Positions 43,124-51,822 of a stretch of 57,894 nucleotides of DNA are shown piece by piece (within the stretch, counting starts at the first letter, position 1; every line of letters begins with the position of its first letter). The translations under genes were made by a program, and so were the position numbers. The notes under the pieces are model-generated. The model made no database searches, was not told where the DNA came from, and worked only from the letters and a program-made list of their open reading frames with translations. The DNA lies in contig CAZFMX010000010.1 in the NCBI GenBank assembly GCA_964520425.1, positions 1 to 57,894 of the forward strand, read 5' to 3'. The DNA comes from JAFGFY01 sp964520425 (GTDB lineage Bacteria > Desulfobacterota > DSM-4660 > Desulfatiglandales > HGW-15).

Positions 43124-44150
43124 GCCCAGAGAGGCAATGAATGGTCAACTGAATCTGAAAATCGGCGAGCAGATATTTCATGTTCTTTGTAGAAAACGAA
43201 TGGATGCATTTATCACTCGCATACAGAAAAACTGGAGTGACTACTTTGTGGATACGACTCGCGGAGGCTGTCGGGTTGAAATTTTCCCATATTCACAAAA
43301 CCGACATTTCATTTGGGATCATTCTGAGCTTGAAAGATTCAGGGCGCACTTCTTGAGTATCCATCGGCGGTTTCCACCGGATGGACAGATAGAGAAGTTA
43401 GTCGAAGAGTCAATCGAGTTGTTGCAACACTTGGATCCTGAAGAAGAAGGAATGAGGCATATTCGCGCGCGAATTGGCAAATCGCGGTCCCTGATCTACT
43501 CAAGGGGGGGAGTGAGTCTGTTTTTTTTTGATTCGGAACTCAATATCGCTTTCTTTTACCTTAGCAGAAACGCCATTCCATTTACTGTCTTGATGTGGAT
43601 CTTGAATGGGTTCAAAGTCGTTCACCCTGCTTTGAGCCAGGGATTCATTAATGGAATGATGTTTATCTTATCTCATCTTCTAATCCATAATAATGGCCTA
43701 TTGCTTCATGGTTCAGCGGTCCAGAAAGACGACCGGGGTGTCCTCTTTCTTGGACCTTCACGATCCGGAAAATCGACAGTCACCCGTTTGTGTCGACCAG
43801 ATATCTGTTTTTCAGATGATGGCGTTATTATTAGAAAGGAAGGATCCGACGTGTTCGCATATCGCTCTCCCTTTAGACAGATCCATGATCCACTTGTTAA
43901 TAGCACTATAATGAAGGGGAAGATCCAGAAGATATTTCTACTGAAGAAGAGCCGCCAACACAGAGTATCATCCATACGAAATACAGAATTGATGTGTGTA
44001 ATCCTCATGAATCTCATCCACTTTTTTAAGTATCTGAGCGACGAGACGGCAAACGTCGGTTTCTTTCTCACAAAAGAAATCCTAGACACGCTGCCTTCAC
44101 AGTGGCTGGAATTTGCGCAGACGGGAGAATTATGGGATAATATTGTGTAG
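43116..44150 (+). CDS. HPr-kinase-like protein, cassette A
   Basis: 344 residues. The C-terminal half resembles HprK/P kinases: LLLHGSAVQKDDRGVLFLGP with Walker A GPSRSGKST (213-221), then CFSDDGVIIRKEG. The N-terminal half is not recognised. HprK-like kinases in some lasso-peptide clusters phosphorylate a precursor Ser, so this may phosphorylate the precursor. It could be the ScmC-type component of a SynChlorMet cassette (from memory). Overlaps the previous gene by 8 bp and lies directly before the precursor gene. Confidence 0.78.
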   Translation: MSRPREAMNGQLNLKIGEQIFHVLCRKRMDAFITRIQKNWSDYFVDTTRGGCRVEIFPYSQNRHFIWDHSELERFRAHFLSIHRRFPPDGQIEKLVEESIELLQHLDPEEEGMRHIRARIGKSRSLIYSRGGVSLFFFDSELNIAFFYLSRNAIPFTVLMWILNGFKVVHPALSQGFINGMMFILSHLLIHNNGLLLHGSAVQKDDRGVLFLGPSRSGKSTVTRLCRPDICFSDDGVIIRKEGSDVFAYRSPFRQIHDPLVNSTIMKGKIQKIFLLKKSRQHRVSSIRNTELMCVILMNLIHFFKYLSDETANVGFFLTKEILDTLPSQWLEFAQTGELWDNIV

Positions 44151-44173
44151 GTGAAATCAAGGAGACTTGCAAG

Positions 44174-44404
44174 ATGAAGAAGAAGGAGAAAAAGAGTTAC
44201 GAGCCGCCGATGGTCAAAGAAATCGGAGGGGTTTTTGAACAGGCCATGGGCGCGAGTCAATGTACGACAGGCGGGGCCTTCCAAGCGGGCGACTGCAATG
44301 CTGGTACGGGGGCACAGACGGGATGCCCTGGCGGACTCCTTGACCAAGGGTGTCTGGCCGGTGAGGGAGCTGCTGGGGACTGCACTTCCGGATGGGGTTT
44401 CTAA
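44174..44404 (+). CDS. Putative RiPP precursor with five CxxG units
   Basis: 76 residues, with AAGGAG well placed upstream. The leader carries YEPPMVKEIG, fitting the Y-x2-P-x-[LV]-x3-G motif that RRE/PqqD domains bind in lasso peptides. The core starts after GAS-Q at about residue 29 and contains five cysteines, each in C-x-x-G (CTTG, CNAG, CPGG, CLAG, CTSG), 9-11 residues apart, ending TSGWGF. It has the only core Trp among the three precursors. Unlike the cassette B cores it is acidic, with no Arg or Lys. Its end overlaps the convergent terpene-cyclase-like gene by 4 bp. Confidence 0.82.
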   Translation: MKKKEKKSYEPPMVKEIGGVFEQAMGASQCTTGGAFQAGDCNAGTGAQTGCPGGLLDQGCLAGEGAAGDCTSGWGF

Positions 44405-45393
44405 AAACGCTCTTGTTCATTTTCATTTGCGGCGATGACTCTTTCAAATCTCAGCAATACTTCAAGACATAAAGCAGTTGTTAATGCTTCAGCTCCGTAC
44501 CATACTGATTGAGGGCTGGGGTATCGGGGCCCGGCATAAAAAGCCCTCTTTTTCCACATGCCTGTTTCAGCTTGATTATCAAGAAGAAATTTTATCCCCT
44601 TTGTTAAGATAGTCCTATCACCGAAATTGTAGTTCATTAAGGTTGAGATAGCGAGTGCAGTATTCAGTTCGTTTCCAAAAGATCCTTTTTGGGATTGCAT
44701 GGATGTAACTTTATGGATGATAGAATCTGCTGATCGATGAAGACTTCTTGCTCCATTGAAGTAGGCGCGGGACATCGTATAATAGAGGGCCAGATTGTTC
44801 ACGTAATACCAATATGTATCCTTCTCATGATCCTCAAGAATAATCCTGTTCAAGAAATCGATAGTCTTCTTAGTTGCCTCCCTTTCACCTAGATAGAGGA
44901 TGGCGTTCCCATTCACTATACTATCGATATCGTTTCGCTCTTCGGGGGCAGGAAGAGGGTTGAGCCAGGTATAGAAAAGTCCTTTTTCATTCCTGTTGCG
45001 AAGAAGAAAAGGGACATTCTCGCCTCTCAAGAGGTCTGGATGGCTTTTTCTGAGAAGAAATGAAGCACAGCAAGTGTCATCCATGTCGGGGATTATATTA
45101 AAACTGCTATCAGAACTCCAATAGCACCATATACCCGGATCAATCATTTCACGAGTCAGGAATCCCCTTATCTTCTGGAGTATTCTCAGAGCTTTTTCAT
45201 TCTCTGAAAACAGAAGGCAGTAGCCGATGATGGTTGAAGAGAAAACACAATGGTCAAATCTGCAGTCTTCCTCCATTCGTTTATCAGAAGAAGAATAGTT
45301 GGGAAATCCTCCGGAAGGAAGCTGAATGTGGTAGAGCATGTCTACCGCTCTAGATATTGATTGAATAAGTGATTCTCGAAGACCAGCGTACAT
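44401..45393 (-). CDS. Terpene-cyclase-like alpha/alpha-barrel protein (DMDDT)
   Basis: 330-residue protein resembling the prenyltransferase/squalene-cyclase repeat fold: QLPSGGFPNY near the N terminus, LDNQAETGMWKKRAFY and SPQSVWYGAEALTTALCLEV at the C terminus, as in QW-type repeats. D103-M-D-D-T107 (IPDMDDTCCASFLL) matches the DxDDT acid motif of class II terpene cyclases, but the protein is one domain only, about half the usual length. It lies next to a peptide-prenyltransferase-like gene, so cyclisation of a peptide-bound prenyl group is an attractive guess. It may instead be a non-enzymatic relative. Confidence 0.65.
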   Translation of the reverse strand: MYAGLRESLIQSISRAVDMLYHIQLPSGGFPNYSSSDKRMEEDCRFDHCVFSSTIIGYCLLFSENEKALRILQKIRGFLTREMIDPGIWCYWSSDSSFNIIPDMDDTCCASFLLRKSHPDLLRGENVPFLLRNRNEKGLFYTWLNPLPAPEERNDIDSIVNGNAILYLGEREATKKTIDFLNRIILEDHEKDTYWYYVNNLALYYTMSRAYFNGARSLHRSADSIIHKVTSMQSQKGSFGNELNTALAISTLMNYNFGDRTILTKGIKFLLDNQAETGMWKKRAFYAGPRYPSPQSVWYGAEALTTALCLEVLLRFERVIAANENEQERF

Positions 45394-45502
45394 ATATATC
45401 CCTCGAAGTCAGAATGTCGAACCTGATCTTAAAAAGCATCGATTCAAGATCTATAAATATTTTTTTATCAGTGTTACGGTCCATGAGAATGAGAATAGAT
45501 TA

Positions 45503-46372
45503 TCAAGCAGTTTGTGAAAGCTGATAACATAATGCAAGATCAATATGCCTTACTTCACGCAAAAACACTTCATCTTCTGAAAAAGAGACAACAACACGCA
45601 TAAATCCTATTCCATTGAATTGACCCATAATATGGTTGATGATTTGAGCATTGCCGTAAAGTAGGGTGAGTTGCCGATTGCCGATCATCTTAATGAATTT
45701 GATAGGGGTATGCAGTGAAAAGTGGAAGACGCGTCTGCCGTCATTCTTAAAAGAGACAAACAACCCACTACAGGTTGAAAGAAGATCACGTGAGATATCT
45801 TGAAGCTTAAGTTTTTTCATCAGCGTCATGTTCACGCAGTCTGCAGCCGTTAGAGAAGGGTATATCTCTATATCAGTTCTTCCGTCAAAATAGATATTTA
45901 TTCCGAACATGTCATTCATCGGGTATGCGTCTATGCCATCAACGGGAGGGTGGGTAGCTAAGACTTGAGCCCACTTCTCGGGATAATCCTTAATAGTGAA
46001 GTAGACCTTGACCTTGTGATCTTTCATGCTCGCCGGAAAGTCCACGCCGACTCCCAGCTTGCCGATTCTTGACAGGTCTAGATTTTTATCGATGATCTGA
46101 TCCAGAATGCTTCGATTCAAACGCACATTTTCATACTCTGAGAGTTGATCAAGATACCTGCATATGAGATCGAGACCCACTGACTTGTCAATTTCATGGT
46201 ATCCCATCCTGAATCTGGCAGTATGAATAATCCCTGGAGAAATCTGAGGAGCCCACTCCAATATCGAATACGGAGATTCGAGAAAAAGCCTCTCAAATGA
46301 TTCAAGAAATCTGTTTTTCTCCAAACCGAATTCTTTCTTGTAGAGAGCATAGATTTGCAATAGCGGATTCAT
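45503..46372 (-). CDS. PatF/TruF/LynF-like peptide prenyltransferase
   Basis: 289 residues resembling the ABBA-fold prenyltransferases of cyanobactin clusters. The most telling segments are GVGVDFP (107-113) with KVKVYFTIKDYPEKW (120-134), and MFGINIYFDGRTDIEIYP (155-172); from memory, PatF has very similar GVDL..VKIYIHIEDYPEK and FFLDGRSEIEMYP strings. Family members attach dimethylallyl or geranyl groups to Tyr, Trp, Ser/Thr, His or Arg of peptides. Here the gene lies in an operon with an exporter, converging on the precursor with a C-terminal GWGF. I know of no such enzyme in this lineage. Confidence 0.78.
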   Translation of the reverse strand: MNPLLQIYALYKKEFGLEKNRFLESFERLFLESPYSILEWAPQISPGIIHTARFRMGYHEIDKSVGLDLICRYLDQLSEYENVRLNRSILDQIIDKNLDLSRIGKLGVGVDFPASMKDHKVKVYFTIKDYPEKWAQVLATHPPVDGIDAYPMNDMFGINIYFDGRTDIEIYPSLTAADCVNMTLMKKLKLQDISRDLLSTCSGLFVSFKNDGRRVFHFSLHTPIKFIKMIGNRQLTLLYGNAQIINHIMGQFNGIGFMRVVVSFSEDEVFLREVRHIDLALCYQLSQTA

Positions 46373-46399
46373 ATACGGATTTCCCTGATTCTATAGAGT

Positions 46400-48100
46400 C
46401 TAACCATAATTGGCGTGGTTTATCAGAGATTGAAAATTCGTATCAAGGACCCTGCCATTGTCCATGGTCAGTATCCTCTCGGCTATCCTGATGGCTGAAA
46501 GACGGTGGGAAATGATTATCGTGATTTTTCCGCGCCGAATCTCCTTTATCTCTCTGAGTATGGCCTCTTCTTGTCCTAACTCAAGAAAAGATGTGGCTTC
46601 ATCAAGAATAAGGATTTGGGGATCCGTCACGATAGCCCTGGCAATCGCAATCCTTTGCCTTTCCCCTCCTGACAGGTTCTTTCCACACTCACCGACGACT
46701 GTCTCATAAAGGTCAGGACATGTTTCTATAAAACTATGGGCTTGCGAAGTCTTAGCCGCTGCAATGATTCGACTCATGGGGATGCCGTTGTTCCCATAGG
46801 CTATGTTCTCTTTAATCGTACCGTCGAGTATCAGATTCTCCTGAAAAACGATCCCTATGCTGGAGCGAAGCGTATCCAGGTTGATTTGACTGATTGGTTT
46901 TCCGTTCAATCGAATCTCTCCTGAATCCGGTTCGTAAAAGCGGAGTAGAAGGCGTGCGAGGGTTGTCTTTCCACTTCCGCTTTGTCCCGTAATTGCCAGG
47001 AACTCTGCATGTGAAATGTGATAAGAGACATTCCTTAGAACCGGTGTCAAAGGGTTATAGCCAAATGTGATGCCTTTGAACTCCATAGAGTCAATGGGTG
47101 AGGGAACTTCATTTACTGATATCTTCTCAAGACTTTCAGGGGAAGAGTCAAGGATTTCATAGATAATCTCCATACGGGCAAGATTTTCCCTGAGTGATCC
47201 GTAAGTCTGACCGAGCGTGCTAAGCGTATTAAAAAACAGATAGGTTGCGCCCAGAAATGTGGTAAGAGTGCCAATCGAAAGGAAGCCTTTAGAAATCAAC
47301 CAACTTCCATAGACAAAGACACCTCCTAGGGCGAAATATTTAAGACATTCCAAAATGGGGCTTGAGATCAACCTTACTCTCAGCATCTTAAGTGATAACT
47401 GGATCAGTTCCTCTAACAGCTGGCGAAAAGCCGTCGCCGTCTGTCTTTCCGTGATTTTGCATTTGACCAGTTCGATATTGGTAAATATTTGCCCGACAAA
47501 ACTGGAGATTGTCGCGTTTTGTTCCTGGATTTTCTTCGAGATGATGCGTATTCGACTGCCCATCCACTCTATTATCAGAAAAGAAATGATAGTTGATAAA
47601 GCCATGAGAACACACATGCGAATGCTTATGTAGGATAGAAGACCCAGTAAGGCCATGAGTTTGAAGGGATTAAGCAGAGCAGGACCAAAGAGTATACCAA
47701 ACACAGAAGAAAACCTCGTGGCATCGTCCAGTACCCGCGACATCAGCTTTCCGGTGGGTTCTTTTATGAAAAATCGAACAGGCAGGTGAAGTATATGGGA
47801 GAAGAGTTCGTCCTGAAATCTCAGGTTGATTCGAAATTGGACCTTATTGGAGAAGAGTGACGTTCCATAACGAATCAGACTCCGCAGCATAAAAAGGATG
47901 ATGAGGATGAACAGTATGCTTTTGGTTGTATCCCAATTTTGCAGGAGGAATCCTTTGTCAACGAGTTTTTTGGAAAGGAGAAGGCCATAAAACTCAACTG
48001 GGATCAAGATCAATCCAATTCCACCCAGAAGCAAGAAGGCAGGGATATAGGATTTTCCATCCTTTAATATCCGTTTAAGGATGTGCACAGTATTAGTCAT
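46400..48100 (-). CDS. ABC exporter, fused membrane and ATPase domains
   Basis: 566-residue half-transporter: six predicted membrane helices (residues about 18-290), then an ATPase with Walker A GQSGSGKTT (372-380), Q-loop Q420, signature LSGGE (476-480), Walker B LILDE (497-501) and switch His in ISHRLSAI. There is no N-terminal C39 peptidase domain, so leader removal must be done by another protein. Only 11 bp after the signal-peptidase/nucleotidyltransferase gene and 27 bp before the prenyltransferase gene. Likely exports the mature peptide. Confidence 0.92.
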   Translation of the reverse strand: MTNTVHILKRILKDGKSYIPAFLLLGGIGLILIPVEFYGLLLSKKLVDKGFLLQNWDTTKSILFILIILFMLRSLIRYGTSLFSNKVQFRINLRFQDELFSHILHLPVRFFIKEPTGKLMSRVLDDATRFSSVFGILFGPALLNPFKLMALLGLLSYISIRMCVLMALSTIISFLIIEWMGSRIRIISKKIQEQNATISSFVGQIFTNIELVKCKITERQTATAFRQLLEELIQLSLKMLRVRLISSPILECLKYFALGGVFVYGSWLISKGFLSIGTLTTFLGATYLFFNTLSTLGQTYGSLRENLARMEIIYEILDSSPESLEKISVNEVPSPIDSMEFKGITFGYNPLTPVLRNVSYHISHAEFLAITGQSGSGKTTLARLLLRFYEPDSGEIRLNGKPISQINLDTLRSSIGIVFQENLILDGTIKENIAYGNNGIPMSRIIAAAKTSQAHSFIETCPDLYETVVGECGKNLSGGERQRIAIARAIVTDPQILILDEATSFLELGQEEAILREIKEIRRGKITIIISHRLSAIRIAERILTMDNGRVLDTNFQSLINHANYG

Positions 48101-48111
48101 TTCTTTTCTCT

Positions 48112-49659
48112 CTACCCTCTAATAAAGGCGCCAGTAATTAGAATAAGCTGTTTGAGGGCAAAGGCCGCTATTTGAAGGACCCGGCCCGGATAGAAGAGAA
48201 GGCGTTTGCCGTGGTGGAGGCTCTGAAATTCCTGTTCAACCACCGCTTTTTTTGGGAAAAGAGTCTCCCACAAGAAGGTGACTCGGGCCTTAAGCCCTGG
48301 AAGACAGAAAAGGGCCATAAGCGGGCCCAGTCGATGAAGTTTCTGCCCTTTGATCCTTACCCTTAGAATTCCCCGTTCGAGCCTGGAGAGAGCCTTATTT
48401 AGATCCTCGAAACGGTACCTCTGGGGAGGCTCCAGCCCAAAAAGACCCTTTGTGAGAAAGAGAGCATATGAAAGAGGCCTTGTCTGTTCAAGCTGATCCG
48501 CCCTTTTTTGCAGGCTTGTCCAGAATGTGCTGTCACGGTTCTCAACTAACAAAGAGAGATCGACGATCCAGATGAGGCTAGAAAAGGAGTGTTTCATCAA
48601 GTGCTGGGCAAGGAGAAGAGCATTATCCACATTATCAGGCCGTCTGATCCATCGATATCCCTCTTGCCAAGGAAGGGAGTTGGACCAGATCGGTTCCATT
48701 CCTGAGGGGAAGAGCTTCGCTCGGTTGGCGATCCGATCCGTGTTCAGAGCATGGATATGCACATCGATAACAGATTTACCCTTGTGAAAATAATGGGGGA
48801 TCATGGAATCCGGTTCATACCCCAGCTCCTGAAGAAGGCTGACAAATTGCTCGTATTTCTCGGGACGCACCATCAAGTCGAGGTCACTCATGGGCCTCAT
48901 CCCCAGAACCGGATAGCTGTGCTCCAATAGAGAAGCACCCTTGAGAGTCATGGCCTCTATTCGTTCGTTGCCTAAGGTATGTTCTAATCTTTTCAGCGTG
49001 TCCAGGACGATCAGATTTTGACCTACAACGGATTGATAGCGGTGTCTAAGCTGGGAAAGAGTGGATGGTGGTATATTCGCATCTTTGAGTCGATGGTAGA
49101 GAATTCCTGCAACTCCTTCCGTGCAGGCCCTTTCCTTCAGGCTTTTCCAGTCAAGGTGAGGGGTTTTTAACGTCAAGTGACCGCTAAGTACTCGATTGAT
49201 ATATTTGATCTCTTGATTAAGGTCGTTTAGCTCATCCATCTGGATAGTTTTCATCAGGACCTTCTTGGTTTTCAGTCTCAGGGCGCCTATAGTAAGATTT
49301 CTTAGACTAAGCCATGTATAAATCCCCTTTATTCTGGATCTGAAACCGGTTGAGATAGGGATCAGCCGATCATTTCTTAGTATGGCTTCAACTCTGCCTG
49401 ATATGGCAGAGAGTTCGACGGGTTCAGGGTCAGATTCAAGTCGTGAATCTCCTTTAAATATCCCCTTTTTTTGAGGGAGTATTCTTACCAAACGATGAAT
49501 CACAAGGCAGTCTCTTGAGTCATCGATTATGGCCACATCCCCTACCTGAAGTGAATCAGGAGAGACTTTCTTAGCGATGACTCGGTCTCCCGGTTTGAGG
49601 AAGGGGTGCATAGAGTATCCTGTGAAATGTAGATGGAAATGTTTGCCCGGTCCTGTCAA
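48112..49659 (-). CDS. S26-like peptidase / nucleotidyltransferase fusion
   Basis: 515 residues. Residues 1-100 resemble an S24/S26 peptidase core: TGYSMHPFLKPGDRV with nucleophile S16, and VIHRL with H55 in the place used by SipW-type Ser-His signal peptidases. There is no membrane anchor before it. The rest matches the nucleotidyltransferase-like family (PF14907 type) found in lasso-peptide clusters: TLKGASLLEHSYPVLGMRP, SDLDLMV with D259 and D261. Start is a TTG at 49659, weakly supported. It may cut precursor leaders and/or nucleotidylate a partner. Confidence 0.78.
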   Translation of the reverse strand: MTGPGKHFHLHFTGYSMHPFLKPGDRVIAKKVSPDSLQVGDVAIIDDSRDCLVIHRLVRILPQKKGIFKGDSRLESDPEPVELSAISGRVEAILRNDRLIPISTGFRSRIKGIYTWLSLRNLTIGALRLKTKKVLMKTIQMDELNDLNQEIKYINRVLSGHLTLKTPHLDWKSLKERACTEGVAGILYHRLKDANIPPSTLSQLRHRYQSVVGQNLIVLDTLKRLEHTLGNERIEAMTLKGASLLEHSYPVLGMRPMSDLDLMVRPEKYEQFVSLLQELGYEPDSMIPHYFHKGKSVIDVHIHALNTDRIANRAKLFPSGMEPIWSNSLPWQEGYRWIRRPDNVDNALLLAQHLMKHSFSSLIWIVDLSLLVENRDSTFWTSLQKRADQLEQTRPLSYALFLTKGLFGLEPPQRYRFEDLNKALSRLERGILRVRIKGQKLHRLGPLMALFCLPGLKARVTFLWETLFPKKAVVEQEFQSLHHGKRLLFYPGRVLQIAAFALKQLILITGAFIRG

Positions 49660-50006
49660 TTTATCTCACTCACCATGTGGAATGTTAACGATCCGTTCAT
49701 ATTGTTCATTTCTTCATTGTAACCCGCGAAAGTCATTTTGAAAACATCTGTTTCAAATTCATTGGTTGATTTCATAAAAACCAATTTACTCTTCCGAAAA
49801 TATAATGAATCCATCTTCGGGGCCTTTTGTCGATGAGATTTCAGTATAAGAGAGAACGGCCGCACTATTTTCTCTAAGATACTCTTTTATCTGGTGGTTT
49901 TCGGTCGTTTGGGGTTGAACAACACGGGAGATGGGTGTATACTAGAAAGTAATGATTAACCCAAATACGTTTTAGTATTCTCTGTATCTGGGAAAGGAAG
50001 GGGCAT
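49660..50006. other. Divergent regulatory region between the two cassette arms
   Basis: About 350 bp between divergent operons. A minus-strand frame (49656-49814, starting MDSLYFRKSKLVFMKSTNEF, 52 codons) overlaps the start of the fusion gene by 4 bp and could be a small leader protein, but its ribosome binding site is weak and no family is recognised. A plus-strand promoter for cassette B lies at 49915-49943. Confidence 0.4.
49915..49943 (+). promoter_or_regulatory. Sigma-70-like promoter of cassette B
   Basis: TTGAAC, a 17-base spacer and TATACT. It lies 64 bp before the first cassette B start codon and fits the housekeeping consensus well. Confidence 0.65.
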
Positions 50007-50426
50007 ATGGCAGACATAATTAGGTCGAGGAGAAGCTTCGTGTGTAAGCTTATGGGGCTCATTTCTGGCATTTTGCTGGCAAATCCCAAGGAGTTGAAGG
50101 CCGCCAAGCAGGAGACAAGGGATTTACTTGAACAGCTTGAAATGGACATTCTGAGAAAGTCCAAACCCATAAAAAATCCGTCAATGATGTGTCGTGCATC
50201 TGAAAAGGGAATCACTCTCTATGTGAAGAAGAATGGAGAAGAGACTCCCATGTATTTGGTGAATTCAACGGGCTATACGATCTGGAAAGCCTGCGACGGA
50301 AGTCGTTCTTTTAAGGAGATTTCACGATTAATCTCCGAAAGGTACCGAATCTCCGAACAAAAAGCCCAATTGGACGCGGTGTTTTTCCTTTCACAATTAA
50401 AGAAGAGTAACGCTATCATTGTCTAG
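50007..50426 (+). CDS. PqqD-like protein with N-terminal extension, cassette B (1)
   Basis: 139 residues. The last 80 or so match a PqqD/RRE winged helix (ITLYVKKNGEETPMYLVN; TGYTIWKACDGSRSFKEISR; AVFFLSQLKKSNAIIV). Ahead of it is a helical, partly hydrophobic extension (RSFVCKLMGLISGILLANP) not seen in the other PqqD-like proteins here. Strong AAGGAAGGGG ribosome binding site. It occupies the position of the first PqqD-like protein in cassette A. Confidence 0.78.
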   Translation: MADIIRSRRSFVCKLMGLISGILLANPKELKAAKQETRDLLEQLEMDILRKSKPIKNPSMMCRASEKGITLYVKKNGEETPMYLVNSTGYTIWKACDGSRSFKEISRLISERYRISEQKAQLDAVFFLSQLKKSNAIIV

Positions 50427-50703
50427 AACTATGGAATCTGAAAAAAGATATAGACGAAATGAAGAGATTGTATTTCGGGAAGAAGATGACGGGGCTTTCC
50501 TATTCGATTCTGATAGTGGTGAATTGAGGTATTTGAACCAATCCGGGAAAGAGGCGTTTCTATTACTCGGTGAAGATCAGAGTGTGAGTAGTGTGATCCG
50601 TCGTATGAGTGAGTTGTATCCCGACGTTGACCCGCAGAAAATAGAGGACGATGTCAGAAGTTTTGTAAAAAATTTGGAGGAAAACCGTTTCATTCTTGTT
50701 TAG
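50419..50703 (+). CDS. PqqD-like peptide-binding protein, cassette B (2)
   Basis: PqqD-family protein of about 90-94 residues (NEEIVFREEDDGAFLFDSDS; ELRYLNQSGKEAFLLL; EDDVRSFVKNLEENRFILV), close to the second PqqD-like protein of cassette A. The start is either TTG 50419, overlapping the previous gene by 8 bp, or ATG 50431. Expected to deliver the YEPP leader to the radical SAM enzyme encoded next. Confidence 0.84.
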   Translation: MSRTMESEKRYRRNEEIVFREEDDGAFLFDSDSGELRYLNQSGKEAFLLLGEDQSVSSVIRRMSELYPDVDPQKIEDDVRSFVKNLEENRFILV

Positions 50704-50730
50704 GCGCGAAAAAAGCCTTATGGAAGACGA

Positions 50731-51822
50731 ATGTACACTCAAACCCCAGGCTACCCCCTTGCCAGTCTTTACCTCTACCTGAGTGACCAGTGTAACCTCT
50801 CTTGCCATCATTGCTGGATTTCACCGGGATATTCGGAAAGTGCAACCCATGGTATTCCTTTGGAACATCTAAAAAAAACTATTCTGGAAGCAAAAACCAT
50901 CGGTCTTCAAAGTGTTAAACTGACCGGGGGCGAACCCCTCTTATATAAAGATTTCTATGCCCTACTCACGTTTCTGGCTAGAGAGGGTATCGGTATCATC
51001 ATCGAGAGTAACGGAACCCTGTTTGAACGTCCTATACTAGAGACCTTGCGATCATGTCAAATAGATCAGATATCAATCAGTCTCGATGCCGCGACGAAAG
51101 AGATGCATGATGAAATGAGGGGTGTAAAAGGAGGTTTTGATCGGACACTACAAGGATTGAAGCTTTTGTCCGAATATGAGTTTAGTTTCCAGATCATTAT
51201 GACACTGCAAAGGAAGAATAGTCGGGAAATACACAAGCTAGTCTCCCTTGCGAAAGAACTGGGGGCCAGCTCTCTAAAGATTAACCACCTTGTTCCTTGT
51301 GGAAGAGGGAAAAGAGCATTCAGGAAAAGGGAAAACTTAGATCCTGAGGAGCTGATGCTTCTCTATCAAACGGTGGAAAGAGAGCACTCTTCCCACGGCG
51401 ATCTGGATGTAATCTTTGATCTTCCGGTGGCGCTGCGTTCCATTGAAGATATAAAGAGGAGAGGGATTATTGAATGCAGGATAATGAATATATTGGGGAT
51501 TCTTGCCAATGGAGACTTTTCCATATGCGGTATTGGTCAAACCATTGATGAACTTCGAATGGGAAACCTTTATGAGGATTCTATAGTGGAGATATGGCAA
51601 AACCACCGGATTCTTATGGAACTTCGGAGTTCTCTTCCCAGACAGCTCAAAGGGGTTTGTGGAGATTGCCTCTTTAGGTTTCAATGTCTAGGAGCATGCA
51701 GGGCCAATGCCTATGCCCTAAACAAAGACCTCTATGCTCCATATTTCTTGTGCCAGGAGTCCTATGAATCAGGCCGGTTTCCGGTTTCAAGGATGGTCTC
51801 GAGTAGTCCGGGTTGCTCATGA
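50731..51822 (+). CDS. Radical SAM/SPASM peptide maturase, cassette B (1)
   Basis: 363-residue enzyme with CNLSCHHC (C21, C25, C28), GGEP at 66-69 and a SPASM region (ECRIMNILGILANGDFSICG; VCGDCLFRFQCLGACRANAY). Relative to the cassette A paralogue, one SPASM cysteine is lost: NICGIL becomes NILGIL. Followed by an HPr-kinase-like gene overlapping by 4 bp. Likely acts on one or both of the precursors encoded downstream. Confidence 0.9.
   Translation: MYTQTPGYPLASLYLYLSDQCNLSCHHCWISPGYSESATHGIPLEHLKKTILEAKTIGLQSVKLTGGEPLLYKDFYALLTFLAREGIGIIIESNGTLFERPILETLRSCQIDQISISLDAATKEMHDEMRGVKGGFDRTLQGLKLLSEYEFSFQIIMTLQRKNSREIHKLVSLAKELGASSLKINHLVPCGRGKRAFRKRENLDPEELMLLYQTVEREHSSHGDLDVIFDLPVALRSIEDIKRRGIIECRIMNILGILANGDFSICGIGQTIDELRMGNLYEDSIVEIWQNHRILMELRSSLPRQLKGVCGDCLFRFQCLGACRANAYALNKDLYAPYFLCQESYESGRFPVSRMVSSSPGCS

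Noticed and set aside
44174..44404. Reading the 76-aa precursor as a lasso peptide precursor
   Set aside because: The leader motif fits lasso RRE binding, but no lasso cyclase (asparagine-synthetase-like) or B2-type transglutaminase-like protease is present, and the core lacks the Gly1/Asp-Glu ring layout. Radical SAM chemistry fits better.
40341..50703. Pyrroloquinoline quinone (PQQ) synthesis as the role of the PqqD/radical SAM genes
   Set aside because: No PqqA-like peptide with the Glu-x3-Tyr core and no pqqB or pqqC is present. The precursors are CxxG repeats instead.
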